DNA of 64,000 nucleotides from Epithemia pelagica (Eukaryota; Bacillariophyta; Bacillariophyceae; Surirellales; Surirellaceae). The notes under the pieces were generated by a model that ran no database searches, was not told the origin of the DNA, and worked only from the letters and a program-made list of their open reading frames with translations. Made by a program: the position numbers and the translations under genes. This document shows positions 10,574 through 19,814 of the stretch, piece after piece. Numbering within the stretch: the stretch's first letter is position 1; each line of letters begins with the position of its first letter. Location: contig OX337234.1 of NCBI GenBank assembly GCA_946965045.2, positions 1,302,001 through 1,366,000 of the forward strand, given 5' to 3'.

Positions 10574-12169
10574 ATGGGTGGCAACTTAATCAAAGGAATC
10601 CTCACGTTTGCTCGAGTTGTTGATCGCTTTCCGGCCATCTGGTTGCGAGAGGGAGGTTCGCGTGGAATTAGTAAGTTGAAGATGACGACGGCAACGCGTG
10701 CGACGACGACTGACGAAGACCTCCAAAGAGTCGCCGAAGAGTTTTCTTTTAAACCCCAGGCAACGTACGAGTCGTTCGAGGAAGTAGGCTTTGGTCCCTT
10801 TGTGGTGCAGTGGACAGGGCTCGTTGAAAAAGTAGTGAACGTCGCTAGCCCCCGTGTGTCCTTCCACATCAACGGGTGCCGGGGCGCGGGGAAAACAACC
10901 TTATTGAATCTGATCGGATTGGCTCTACAGGCTAAAAACAAGACTGTGTACTTTATTGAGAACGCGACATTCCTGAACCGAGAACTCGTGATCCGTTTCG
11001 TCAAGACCCTGGCTAACGAGAAAAAGCAAGTGTGGCTTCTCATTGACGAAACCCAAGATAACGTGGGAGGAGGACTTTTTACTCTCCTCCTGAAGAATAC
11101 TATGAACCACAAGATCACCACGGTAGGCGCTGGTGTGCCCGAGTACCGAACGATGAGTCAAAAGTTCACGCAAAAAGTGGACACGTCTGACCTCTTCTTG
11201 TCGTCAAACGAAGTGATGGTTCGCGAAGGAGTGGTGGATTATTTTTCGGGTGTGGCGGCTGCTGTAGGCGGGCCAGCTGCTGCGAATGTCGAAAGTCTCC
11301 GTACGGTCTTGGAACATGTACGTAACTACGTCGGTGGGCACATCCATCCCTTAATGTGGCTCTCAGAGGTTCTGGTAACGAAGCGTCTTGCGCTAGGCTA
11401 CAATACCGCTCAGACATTAGAGTACTTGCATTCATATGAGTTGCAAGGCCAGGACCAGTACAAGGCCATGGCTGATCGGTGTCTACCTGATATTTTATCT
11501 ACTGACGTGCGTCCACTACTGTATAAAACCCAGGATCCAACGGTACTCTATGATCTCAAGCGAAAAGGCTTCTGCGACGCCAACAATAAGATCTTATCCG
11601 AATTTCTCTTTCAAGGATTCATCTCCAAGATATCATCAAGCCACTCTTTCAAAAGTCAGCTCTCGCATGGTGTCGAAGGTGTGCAGGAACTTCTTCAGTT
11701 CGCTCTTCCAAATCTAGATTGGACGCCATACAACCCTTTTGGGGGGCCCATTGAAGATGCACTTACGTTGGAACTTTTAATCATTCTTTCGGGGGTTTCC
11801 TACCTCAAAACTCGATTGTTCAACCCAAAGCTTGTCAATGTTGGGACGGCAGCAAGAAAACCTGACCTATATTTCAATTCTCGTGTTGACTCTTTCGTTG
11901 AGTGCGTCCTAACGAGCGCCATCAACAACACCGAAATCGCGAAGCTTGACGAGCACATACTCAGATTCTTTCCGAAAACTCCCGGAGGGACCCCACACTA
12001 CGTGATTGGTAACAGTAGCTTTGCGATTCTGAATTATCAAAAAATGGGCGACCGGCCAATAAAGCCAAGCCCGCAATATCAGGGGCGGTTCTTTGAAAGC
12101 CAAGTTTTCACATTCCTGATGAGCACGAAGGAAGTCTATAGGGGAAGTACTCGCATTGCAGGTCCATAA
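10574..12169 (+). CDS. P-loop NTPase with C-terminal nuclease-like region
   Basis: 531 aa from the first ATG at 10574 (the frame is open upstream without an ATG; a later Met at 10682 is an alternative start). Walker A GCRGAGKTT is at residues 101-109 and Walker B VWLLIDET ends at Asp158-Glu159, followed by a sensor-like VGAGVPEY. A GGHIHPLMWLSE stretch follows, as in helical lids of STAND/AAA-type ATPases. The C-terminal part has KPDLYF (Asp431) and then FVECV (Glu443), a layout like PD-(D/E)xK nucleases but with Val where the catalytic Lys should be. NTPase plus restriction-like tail resembles Crinkler-type proteins, but no ubiquitin-like header is present. No introns are needed. Function unknown. 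Confidence 0.7.
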   Translation: MGGNLIKGILTFARVVDRFPAIWLREGGSRGISKLKMTTATRATTTDEDLQRVAEEFSFKPQATYESFEEVGFGPFVVQWTGLVEKVVNVASPRVSFHINGCRGAGKTTLLNLIGLALQAKNKTVYFIENATFLNRELVIRFVKTLANEKKQVWLLIDETQDNVGGGLFTLLLKNTMNHKITTVGAGVPEYRTMSQKFTQKVDTSDLFLSSNEVMVREGVVDYFSGVAAAVGGPAAANVESLRTVLEHVRNYVGGHIHPLMWLSEVLVTKRLALGYNTAQTLEYLHSYELQGQDQYKAMADRCLPDILSTDVRPLLYKTQDPTVLYDLKRKGFCDANNKILSEFLFQGFISKISSSHSFKSQLSHGVEGVQELLQFALPNLDWTPYNPFGGPIEDALTLELLIILSGVSYLKTRLFNPKLVNVGTAARKPDLYFNSRVDSFVECVLTSAINNTEIAKLDEHILRFFPKTPGGTPHYVIGNSSFAILNYQKMGDRPIKPSPQYQGRFFESQVFTFLMSTKEVYRGSTRIAGP

Positions 12170-12439
12170 AAACTCCCCTCTCCTCGCGTCGTCCACATAG
12201 ACTGTACAGTAGCTCAACATGCTCCAACATAGTTTACCTCGGCAGGTTAGGCCAGAGTAGTTGCCCTTTCTCGTCGTTCCGACAGATTCCAGAACTGTTC
12301 TGACATTCCATAGTTGTGATTGACAGAGCTTCATCCAATTTCTGTTGTCATGAATCTTGATTCATTCTCAGATATATCTCTTGATATATGTGTAGGCAGT
12401 TCTTCCTCAGGACAATTTGCTTGCCTTGGCTCCATTTGA

Positions 12440-13124
12440 CCTCTATGCTTGGTGATGTTGAGAAGATGGTAGGGGGACGGATGAAACGAAGTAATACAGT
12501 GTGGTCTACAATGTCGGTATGCCCAAACTGCAAAGCAGAAACTGGTGGCACGATCATCGACAGAAAGTGAGTTGATCGGCGTCCATGATGCAATGCCCAA
12601 CATGTTGTGGTGTCGGGAGTTTTTGCTGGCCCAAGGATAAGCAATAAAAGAAACCAAACTACTACAAGACAACATGAGCGCAATGTTGCTAGAGAAGCAT
12701 GGAAAGGCCTCCAGCAGCAAACGTACCAAACATATTAACATCCGGTTTTTTTTATCAAAGACCGAGTGGATAAAAAGGAGATTCAGATTGAACATTGCCC
12801 GACTGCTGAAATGTTGGCTGATTTCCACACGAAGCACTTGCAAGGATCACTCTTCTACAAATTCCGGGATCTGTTGTTTAATATATCCCAAAGAATGATA
12901 AATATCATTCTTCGGCAAGGAGTGTGTTGGAACAAAACCAGGAGAACAAGCAATAAGAGCGACCAAAGAATGAAGAAGTGGAGGATTGGCAAGATGTTGC
13001 CCTAAGCGGTCATAAGATCCGCAAAATGAAGGAGACATCTAGTGCTCACTCTTTGTAATCTATAACGAAATTTGCTTCAGCTTTGTTGCCTGTACAGCAC
13101 GAAGACTGATCAGTTTCAACAACA
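12440..13124 (+). pseudogene. Decayed copia RNase H end plus degenerate LTR
   Basis: 12674-12890 reads, over a frameshift near 12750, LLEKHGKASSSKRTKHINIR, then HCPTAEMLADFHTKHLQGS and LFYKFRDLLFNI: the end of a copia RNase H closely related to the intact element at 14668-19569. Just upstream (12440-12640) the preceding RNase H motifs are scrambled. At 12917 GGCAAGGAGTG leads into TGTTGGAACAAAACCAGG at 12925, matching the polypurine tract and LTR start of the intact element. The LTR-like stretch ends near 13120 with GTACAGCACGAAG...GTTTCAACA, matching that LTR's end. An old relative of the same family. Confidence 0.75.
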
Positions 13125-13598
13125 CATACCCTAGAGGCAGACAATGGGCCTCTATATTTACACCACCCTGAGACGCCCGGGCCCGGGCGCCAGTGCTTCT
13201 CTCGTAGTTGTCTTCGTCTTCTATCTGCCATGGACTCGCGGTGAGACGTACGGTTACGCACCTGCGGCAACCCCCTCTCCTTTCTCGTCCTAGGGACATC
13301 TCTACGTCGTCCCTTTCTAGTACTGCAGCAATCAACCATCGACTCTCACGGCATAACAGCAACCAAATGTGCTGCTGTGCTACGAGAAGTCTTTACCAAG
13401 CCGGTAGTGATGGATGGGTTCTGTTTGGATCACAAGAAGCCCTCGTGTTCAACACTTCGCTTTGAGTCCCGGTGAAGCGTTTTCCAAGTCTCAAGCCGCA
13501 ACAACAAGCAGACAAATCTGGACTATCATCCTGTGACCAGAAAAAGAGGACAAATCTGGACTATCATCCTGTGATCACAGAAAAATACATCCACGAAA
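13125..13598. other. Upstream region of the GRDP-type gene
   Basis: No gene is supported. It contains a 16-base all-GC palindrome CGCCCGGGCCCGGGCG at 13174-13189 and two tandem copies of an approximately 40-bp unit containing CAAATCTGGACTATCATCCT (about 13510-13588) ending just before the ATG at 13599. Promoter and leader of the following gene are expected here. Confidence 0.4.
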
Positions 13599-13781
13599 AT
13601 GATGTCCCTATGGAACTTCTCATCAAGCGCTTTTGGTGGTCTCCTCAGCAGGACATCACCGGTAACACAAACAACCACGGTCCACTTGTCGCTGAACCAG
13701 AGTGAATTATGCAACAATACTCGATTGTATCTGGCGTTTTTGCAAAAGATTCACAAGACAGGAGTAACAGTCAGCAACGGG

Positions 13782-13786
13782 AGCTC
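13782..13786. repeat. 5-bp target-site duplication, left
   Basis: AGCTC precedes the 5' LTR and recurs at 19810-19814 directly after the 3' LTR. Confidence 0.85.
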
Positions 13787-14000
13787 TGTTGGAACGGAAC
13801 CAGGAACAGAGCAAGGCACAGGATGACCAAACAGCGACCAGCAAAGATGAAGAAGATGAAGAAGGTTGGATCTTAGTCAAGCGACGTGGCAAGGCGCAAA
13901 AGAAAACTACAGATGAGCAAAGAGCTCATTCTATTGGAAATATCTAAAATAAGAAGCCTTTTGACGTTGCCTTTACAGCACGGCTTGTTTAGTTCCAACA
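13787..14000 (+). repeat. 5' LTR
   Basis: 214 bp, TGTTGGAAC...GTTCCAACA, with 9-bp inverted termini and the canonical TG/CA. I compared it base by base with 19596-19809 and found no difference. Bases 13929-13942 are complementary to the 14 bases right after the LTR, which would put the RNA start near 13929 if the element self-primes. Confidence 0.95.
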
Positions 14001-14014
14001 TATTTCCAATAGAA
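14001..14014 (+). promoter_or_regulatory. Primer-binding site, self-complementary to the LTR
   Basis: TATTTCCAATAGAA begins at the first base after the 5' LTR and is the exact reverse complement of TTCTATTGGAAATA at 13929-13942 inside the LTR. I see no obvious match to an initiator-tRNA-type site. The position and the perfect 14-bp match suggest priming by the element's own RNA 5' end, as known for Tf1-type elements; the function is inferred. Confidence 0.6.
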
Positions 14015-14048
14015 AATACTTTCCAGATTGTCCTGTGAACTACTGTGA

Positions 14049-14675
14049 ATGGCTTCCGGGGACGGTGATAGTGTCACAGATCAAGTTGAAGAACACGTTG
14101 ACCCAGAAACGCCATTGGGGCGTCTTTTGGCCGAACTGACCCAATTGAGTATCAACGAACAAGAAGCGTACACACAATTGGAGCGGAGGTACGAGGAAGC
14201 TGCACGACAGCGCGAGGCGGCGTTTAGTGAAGCCAGAGCCCAATTGGAACGAGATCGACAAGAAGAACTCAGATTCGATTTAGCTCAACTATCAACGTCG
14301 AGAGCGGCCGTACACCAAAACGCCATCGAAGAACGACGACAACTGATCCGCCGTATTCACGGGCTGGCACCACAAGAACCGGTCCCTCAAGATATCCCGT
14401 CCAACAACGGCCATCAACGGCGCAATCAACCCAGACGCGTTGGTGTGCCAGTTCGCCCGGTGAACGTCCCTCGAGAGTTGCCAATCGGGACACGAGTCCG
14501 TGTATTGAATTCGCTGCGTCTCGCTCAGCGTACCCCAGCACGAAACCTCGAAGGTCGTGTTATCAGTGTTGGAAGCCGGTTCTACACTCTTTCCATTTGG
14601 AATCCTACGACACGGCAAACAGAAGAACACCGCCGTCAAAGGAACAACATAGCAGTGATTACGGACAATGAGTAA
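14049..14675 (+). CDS. Accessory ORF upstream of gag-pol (coiled coil plus SH3-like tail)
   Basis: 208 aa, wholly inside the copia element. Residues about 20-110 are rich in E, R, Q and A with heptad-like spacing (ERRYEEAARQREAAFSEA), a likely coiled coil. A basic linker follows (about 115-145), then PIGTRVRVLNSL...EGRVISVGSRFYTLSIWNP, a pattern like a small SH3/KOW or Tudor barrel. The stop TAA at 14673-14675 overlaps the gag-pol ATG (14668) in ATGAGTAA, so gag-pol could be translated by termination-reinitiation. Ty1/copia elements usually have no such upstream ORF; it may be a separate Gag-like or nucleic-acid-binding protein. No homologue is recognised. Confidence 0.65.
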   Translation: MASGDGDSVTDQVEEHVDPETPLGRLLAELTQLSINEQEAYTQLERRYEEAARQREAAFSEARAQLERDRQEELRFDLAQLSTSRAAVHQNAIEERRQLIRRIHGLAPQEPVPQDIPSNNGHQRRNQPRRVGVPVRPVNVPRELPIGTRVRVLNSLRLAQRTPARNLEGRVISVGSRFYTLSIWNPTTRQTEEHRRQRNNIAVITDNE

Positions 14676-17600
14676 TCGTTCAGGGACGGAGGCCCGCCCT
14701 GACGCAGCACCCAGCAGCAATGCAGGATCGTCCAACACGCGCAGCAACCAAGGCGGAGGGTCCAGGCGCAGTGGCGGCGGACGTGGTCGAGGCAACAGGA
14801 ATCAAGGTCCAGCCAATCAGTCTCGCTTCCAAGGCCAGGAGCCTTCATTAAAGGACTGCACCTTTGATTACTCAGAGGACTCCCAGTCCAAACGTTATAT
14901 TCGAAACATTGAGTTGTTGGTTGGGTACATTGGTACCAATTACAATCGACATAACATGCACTTCCAGAAAGCAGTGGAGCAACTGGAACTCCCTGATCCT
15001 CCTCCAGTCAAGCGTCCTAAAGATATGAAAGATCTGATTGAGGTTGAAGAATGGAAACTCAATTACAAAGCAAGAGAGGAACAGATGCTAGTATATGAAG
15101 GATTTCGATCCTCGCTGTTCAGTTTGCTACTGGGGCAGTGTACTCCCCTACTACGCGACAAGTTGAGAGCCAAGAGTGAATACCAACCGATTCAAGACAA
15201 GCGGGATGGCGTGGCTCTGCTTAAACTCATCAAAGCAACCACATTCACCTACGACTCAAATCGTCTCTACACGGCGGTGTCAAGGGACCGTTTGAAAGAA
15301 GAATTCTTCTCCTTACGTCGCAAAAATAATCAAACTATTCAAGCATATTATGAGGTATTTCGCGCAAAGTACAAGGTTCTAGAAGAGTTGAACATTGTGC
15401 TGTATGACGAAGACTTCGCCGCCGAGATTGCCAAACGCGAGAAGCGGAGCAAGGTGACCGATGAGGACAGAAAGGAAGCACAAGAAAGATGTGTGGCCGT
15501 GCGGTTTATACGTACATGCGGCCAAAAAGATTATGAATCTCATCTTCAAAACACCTTTTTGGATGGACAGAACAACTATCCATCAAGCCTCGCCGAGGCC
15601 CGTGCCATTATCGATAACCGGCTGATGAGCAATCGACACAACCAGAATAATCAAGTGAATGTGAACCAAACTGGGAATGAGTCTGCCACTGGAGTGGCAT
15701 ACCATACCCAGGGCGTGTCATCTGATGATACTTCGACCCTCACAGAAAACACATCCGGAGCAGGGACCCAAGAATCAGGTAATCGAGGACAAGGTACAGT
15801 AACCTCATCCTCCCGATCCATTCCCCCAGTTGTAACAGACTCACCTCCTGCATTCTCCTTTGCTGCTTCCTCTTCACAGGCCAGCATCCCTCCTAACTGG
15901 ATCCTCCTGGACAATCAGTCCACAGTAGATATCATCGTCAATCAAGCACTACTCAAGAACATTCACGCAAGTGACCATCCAATCACGGTGTCCAGCCATG
16001 CGGGCAGCCGCATATTGTATCATCAAGGCCTGTTACCAGGATACGGCTTAGTCTGGTACGACAAGGCTGGCCCTGCCAACATTCTATCACTCCACAATGC
16101 CCAAGCAAGATTCCACATTACGTATAATAGCGTGGACGGCAATAGTTTCGAATTAAAAGATCCTGCAACGGGAAGACTCAAGCACACCTTTCATCAGAGT
16201 CCCGAAGGACTATTCTATATGGATAGTAGTAACCTAGCACATGGTAGTTTCTTAACTACCGTGTCTACTAACGAACGTGGTTACTCCCCAAGGGAAGTCT
16301 CAAGAGCTAAATTAGCAAGAAGCATACAGGCAAGAATCGGTCGCCCATCAACAAGGGATTTTATCAAAATTGTGGAAGGGAACATGCTCCCTAACACACC
16401 CATCAATGCCAAGGATATTCGAAGAGCAGAGACAATATATGGTCCCGACCTTGGATCATTAAAAGGAAAGACTACCCGAAGAAAGGCACCTGTTGTGGAC
16501 ACTGAGATCCTAGTGCCCCCTAGTATCAAGGATGAACACAAGGACATCACATTAGCTATGGACGTCATGCATGTGAACGGAATCCCGTTCTTGCTGGCAA
16601 CAACACGAAAGATTCGGTTCGGCATGGTTGAAGCTCTTCCACGATTGACTGAAGATGCAATGATGACAGCAATCAAACGGATTGTTGGCGTGCTAAGACG
16701 AGGCGATCTACGTCCGCGAGTACTGCTGTTCGATGGAGCACTGGCCTACGAAAGTTTCCAACATCGGCTTAATATGCTGGGCATCCAGCTTAACACCACA
16801 GCTCAAGACGAACACGTGGGAGAAGCCGAACGGTTCATCAGAACTGTGAAAGATCGCATGCGTAGCGCCTTCAACATGTTGCCATATGCAACCGTTCCCA
16901 AAGTGATGGTGATTGAACTGGCCAAGTTTGTCGTGTTTTGGTTAAACAGTTTCCCGAATAAAAATGGGATATCGACTACCATGAGCCCACGCGAAATCGT
17001 AACGGGAGAGAAGATGGATTATCGAGCCCACTGTCGATACGAGTTTGGACAATACGTACAATGCCACGAGCAACACGACAATTCAATGGCTCCCAGAACG
17101 ATCGGAGCTCTGGCTTTACGTCCTACCGGCAACAGGCAAGGAAGCTACTATTTCCTTAGCCTTGACAGTGGACGGGTCATCACCAGAAATAACGCAACAA
17201 CTTTACCTATGCCGGATGAAGTGATTAAGCGTGTGGAGGCCTTGGCAGCTGCACAGTCCATGCAGCCAGGACTAGCATTCAGTAACCGCGACAACAGGAT
17301 CCTATCGCTAGATGATGACAATCCACTGTTCAACGAGGCCGATGATGACACCTATGTCGACGACGACGAATCCGATGAGGATCTCCGCTATGATGATGAC
17401 ATGGTGGCTCAGGAATTGGAGCCAGCCGTCGATCATCCAGAAGCGACGGAAAACCCAGGAGTGGGGGAAAATCAAGGAGTGATGGAGGATTTAGGAGTGG
17501 AGGAGTTGGTAGTGGGGGAAGAAATGCAAGAGGAGGAACCGGCCGCTGTGACCATCGACGATGTCCAGCATGATGCTCAGGAGGAGGATGATATCATAGA

Positions 17601-19569
17601 GGAGGATGCTGGCTCAGTAGTGGAGGACGAGGAGAGTCAAAACAATCAGGCGGACAATGAGGTTGTCGAGAATAATGAGGGGGACGTGGAAACCGTGAAT
17701 GAAAGTATGGAGATCGAATTCAACGACGATCAGCCCGAATCATCACAAGAGTTGTTTCCGGATGACCACCAACACGGAGCTGAGATGATTGATGATGAAC
17801 AACCGCATTACAATCTACGGCCAAATCGAGCACGCGACTATCGATACAGATACGGACACAGTTTTGCGTGTCTTGACTCCCTTCCAAAGGGTCGATATGA
17901 CGGTTACCTTTATAGGGGTATTGTCTATTTAACATCGACTGAGGTCAATCAATCTACACCTCAGTACCCCATGAAATATGGGTTGAAGTTGTTCGGCGAT
18001 AAAGGAGTTACTGCAGTTAAAAAAGAGATGCAACAATTACACGACCGTGGAGTCATCCGTGCGGTCCACCGATCCGATTTGTCGTGGAGTCAAATCAAAG
18101 CAGCTCTCGGGTATCTTATGTTTTTAAAGAGAAAGCGGTGCGGTAAAATCAAAGGCCGTGGTTGCGCGGACGGTCGCAAGCAACGTTCTTTCATCGACAA
18201 GGCTGATTCTGCATCGCCTACTGTTTCAACCGATGCAGTCTTCTTCACCGCCATCATCGACGCAATTGAACGCAGAGACGTGGCCATAATTGACATCCCA
18301 GGCGCCTTCATGCATTCGGATATGGATCCGAATGTGTTCATGCGGTTGGACGGTCTCATGGCGGAACTATTGCTAGAGGTCGACCGTGAGATGTACGAAC
18401 CCTATGTAACCTACGAAAAAGGGAAGCCGGTCATCTATGTTGAAATGCTAAAAGCATTGTATGGGACCCTTCGCGCCGCACGTTTGTTTTGGGAGCGTTT
18501 GTCCCGGGTGCTGGTGAGCTGGGGATTTGTAATTAACCCCTATGATTCTTGCGTCGCCAACAAGTGGGTGAATGGCAAGCAATGCACCATCACCTGGCAT
18601 ATTGATGACTTGAAGGTGTCCCACGAGTCGGCTCAAGTTGTAACCCACATTTTGGAAGATTTGAAAGCTGAGTTCGGACGCCTTGGCGAATTGTCCGTAT
18701 CACGCGGCAAAAGGCACGACTATTTGGGAATGTATCTCGACTTTAGTGAAGATGGGGTGCTGCAAGTGGATATGCGGCCATATATCGCAACCATTATGGA
18801 TGATTTGCCAAAGCAGATGAGAGGACGTGCGAGGACCCCAGCAGCACTCCATCTTAACAACACACGCGACAATGCAACCAAGTTGGACAAGGACAAGGCG
18901 GATCAGTATCATAGCATCACAATGCAGCTATCATATCTGGCGCAAAGAGGGCGTCCAGACATTCGTACCGCCGTTGCCTTTTTGTGTACCCGCGTTGCAT
19001 CGCCGGATGAGGACGATTATCGGAAACTCTGTCGGGTTCTCAAATACCTTCAATCCACATTCGATCTGGTCCTGCGATTGGAAGCTAACACCGACGGAGT
19101 CCTACGCTGGTGGGCTGATGCCTCATACGCTGCACATCCCGACATGAAAGGTCATACCGGCGGGTGTATGACCATGGGGAAGGGTGTGTCTCATGCCGTG
19201 TCATCCAAACAAAAGTTGGTGGCCCGCAGCTCGACCGAAAGTGAATTGATCGGGGTACATGACGTAATGCCGTCATTACTGTGGAGCCGAAACTTCCTCC
19301 AAGCACAAGGTGTGAAGGTGAAGGATGTCGTCCTAATGCAAGACAACAAAAGTACGATTTTGTTAGAAAAGAATGGACGGCGATCAAGTTCAAAAAGGAC
19401 CAAACATATCAACGTACGATATTTCTTCGTGACCGATAAGATTCAACAAAAAGCATTGAGAGTGGAGTATTGCCCAACAGAAGAGATGTTGGCAGACTTC
19501 TTCACGAAACCTCTCCAAGGCAATCTGTTCTACCGCTTACGGGATTCCGTAATGAATATTGTGCACTAG
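14668..19569 (+). CDS. Copia gag-pol polyprotein
   Basis: 1633 aa in one frame. A Gly/Arg-rich start and helical Gag region (about 60-330) lack a CCHC zinc knuckle. Protease: WILLDNQSTVD (about 411-421), with DNQS in place of the usual DSG. Integrase: Asp in LAMDVMHV (about 631), Asp in LLFDGAL (about 689), Glu in GEAERF (about 720); the usual HHCC zinc-binding N-terminus is not visible. An acidic linker (880-1040) follows. Reverse transcriptase: IIDIPGAFMHSDM and TWHIDDLKVSH, i.e. HIDD where most copia have YVDD. RNase H: ADASYAAHPD, SSTESELIG, MQDNKST, then LADFFTKPLQG. No stops or frameshifts, so it appears coding-competent. Confidence 0.95.
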   Translation: MSNRSGTEARPDAAPSSNAGSSNTRSNQGGGSRRSGGGRGRGNRNQGPANQSRFQGQEPSLKDCTFDYSEDSQSKRYIRNIELLVGYIGTNYNRHNMHFQKAVEQLELPDPPPVKRPKDMKDLIEVEEWKLNYKAREEQMLVYEGFRSSLFSLLLGQCTPLLRDKLRAKSEYQPIQDKRDGVALLKLIKATTFTYDSNRLYTAVSRDRLKEEFFSLRRKNNQTIQAYYEVFRAKYKVLEELNIVLYDEDFAAEIAKREKRSKVTDEDRKEAQERCVAVRFIRTCGQKDYESHLQNTFLDGQNNYPSSLAEARAIIDNRLMSNRHNQNNQVNVNQTGNESATGVAYHTQGVSSDDTSTLTENTSGAGTQESGNRGQGTVTSSSRSIPPVVTDSPPAFSFAASSSQASIPPNWILLDNQSTVDIIVNQALLKNIHASDHPITVSSHAGSRILYHQGLLPGYGLVWYDKAGPANILSLHNAQARFHITYNSVDGNSFELKDPATGRLKHTFHQSPEGLFYMDSSNLAHGSFLTTVSTNERGYSPREVSRAKLARSIQARIGRPSTRDFIKIVEGNMLPNTPINAKDIRRAETIYGPDLGSLKGKTTRRKAPVVDTEILVPPSIKDEHKDITLAMDVMHVNGIPFLLATTRKIRFGMVEALPRLTEDAMMTAIKRIVGVLRRGDLRPRVLLFDGALAYESFQHRLNMLGIQLNTTAQDEHVGEAERFIRTVKDRMRSAFNMLPYATVPKVMVIELAKFVVFWLNSFPNKNGISTTMSPREIVTGEKMDYRAHCRYEFGQYVQCHEQHDNSMAPRTIGALALRPTGNRQGSYYFLSLDSGRVITRNNATTLPMPDEVIKRVEALAAAQSMQPGLAFSNRDNRILSLDDDNPLFNEADDDTYVDDDESDEDLRYDDDMVAQELEPAVDHPEATENPGVGENQGVMEDLGVEELVVGEEMQEEEPAAVTIDDVQHDAQEEDDIIEEDAGSVVEDEESQNNQADNEVVENNEGDVETVNESMEIEFNDDQPESSQELFPDDHQHGAEMIDDEQPHYNLRPNRARDYRYRYGHSFACLDSLPKGRYDGYLYRGIVYLTSTEVNQSTPQYPMKYGLKLFGDKGVTAVKKEMQQLHDRGVIRAVHRSDLSWSQIKAALGYLMFLKRKRCGKIKGRGCADGRKQRSFIDKADSASPTVSTDAVFFTAIIDAIERRDVAIIDIPGAFMHSDMDPNVFMRLDGLMAELLLEVDREMYEPYVTYEKGKPVIYVEMLKALYGTLRAARLFWERLSRVLVSWGFVINPYDSCVANKWVNGKQCTITWHIDDLKVSHESAQVVTHILEDLKAEFGRLGELSVSRGKRHDYLGMYLDFSEDGVLQVDMRPYIATIMDDLPKQMRGRARTPAALHLNNTRDNATKLDKDKADQYHSITMQLSYLAQRGRPDIRTAVAFLCTRVASPDEDDYRKLCRVLKYLQSTFDLVLRLEANTDGVLRWWADASYAAHPDMKGHTGGCMTMGKGVSHAVSSKQKLVARSSTESELIGVHDVMPSLLWSRNFLQAQGVKVKDVVLMQDNKSTILLEKNGRRSSSKRTKHINVRYFFVTDKIQQKALRVEYCPTEEMLADFFTKPLQGNLFYRLRDSVMNIVH

Positions 19570-19583
19570 TCCATACCATTCCT

Positions 19584-19595
19584 CACAAAGGAGTG
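19584..19595 (+). other. Polypurine tract
   Basis: CACAAAGGAGTG lies immediately before the 3' LTR; the same AAGGAGTG precedes the degenerate LTR at 12925. It is the expected plus-strand primer. Confidence 0.7.
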
Positions 19596-19809
19596 TGTTG
19601 GAACGGAACCAGGAACAGAGCAAGGCACAGGATGACCAAACAGCGACCAGCAAAGATGAAGAAGATGAAGAAGGTTGGATCTTAGTCAAGCGACGTGGCA
19701 AGGCGCAAAAGAAAACTACAGATGAGCAAAGAGCTCATTCTATTGGAAATATCTAAAATAAGAAGCCTTTTGACGTTGCCTTTACAGCACGGCTTGTTTA
19801 GTTCCAACA
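19596..19809 (+). repeat. 3' LTR
   Basis: 214 bp, identical to the 5' LTR at 13787-14000. The target copy AGCTC follows at 19810-19814. Confidence 0.95.
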
Positions 19810-19814
19810 AGCTC
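19810..19814. repeat. 5-bp target-site duplication, right
   Basis: AGCTC, matching 13782-13786. The DUF1399 reading frame resumes from here. Confidence 0.85.

Larger units (their letters stand above)
13787..19809 (+). mobile_element. Complete Ty1/copia LTR retrotransposon
   Basis: Two identical 214-bp LTRs, a 5-bp target duplication, an internal gag-pol ORF, a purine tract before the 3' LTR and a primer site after the 5' LTR. Identical LTRs mean insertion was recent on an evolutionary scale. Gene order protease, integrase, reverse transcriptase, RNase H is that of Ty1/copia, and the divergent motifs fit diatom CoDi-type lineages. It lies in the first coding part of a DUF1399/GRDP-type gene. 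Confidence 0.95.

Noticed and set aside
13174-13189. All-GC palindrome as a regulatory site
   Set aside because: A single 16-base palindrome with no second copy or context; recorded but not interpretable.
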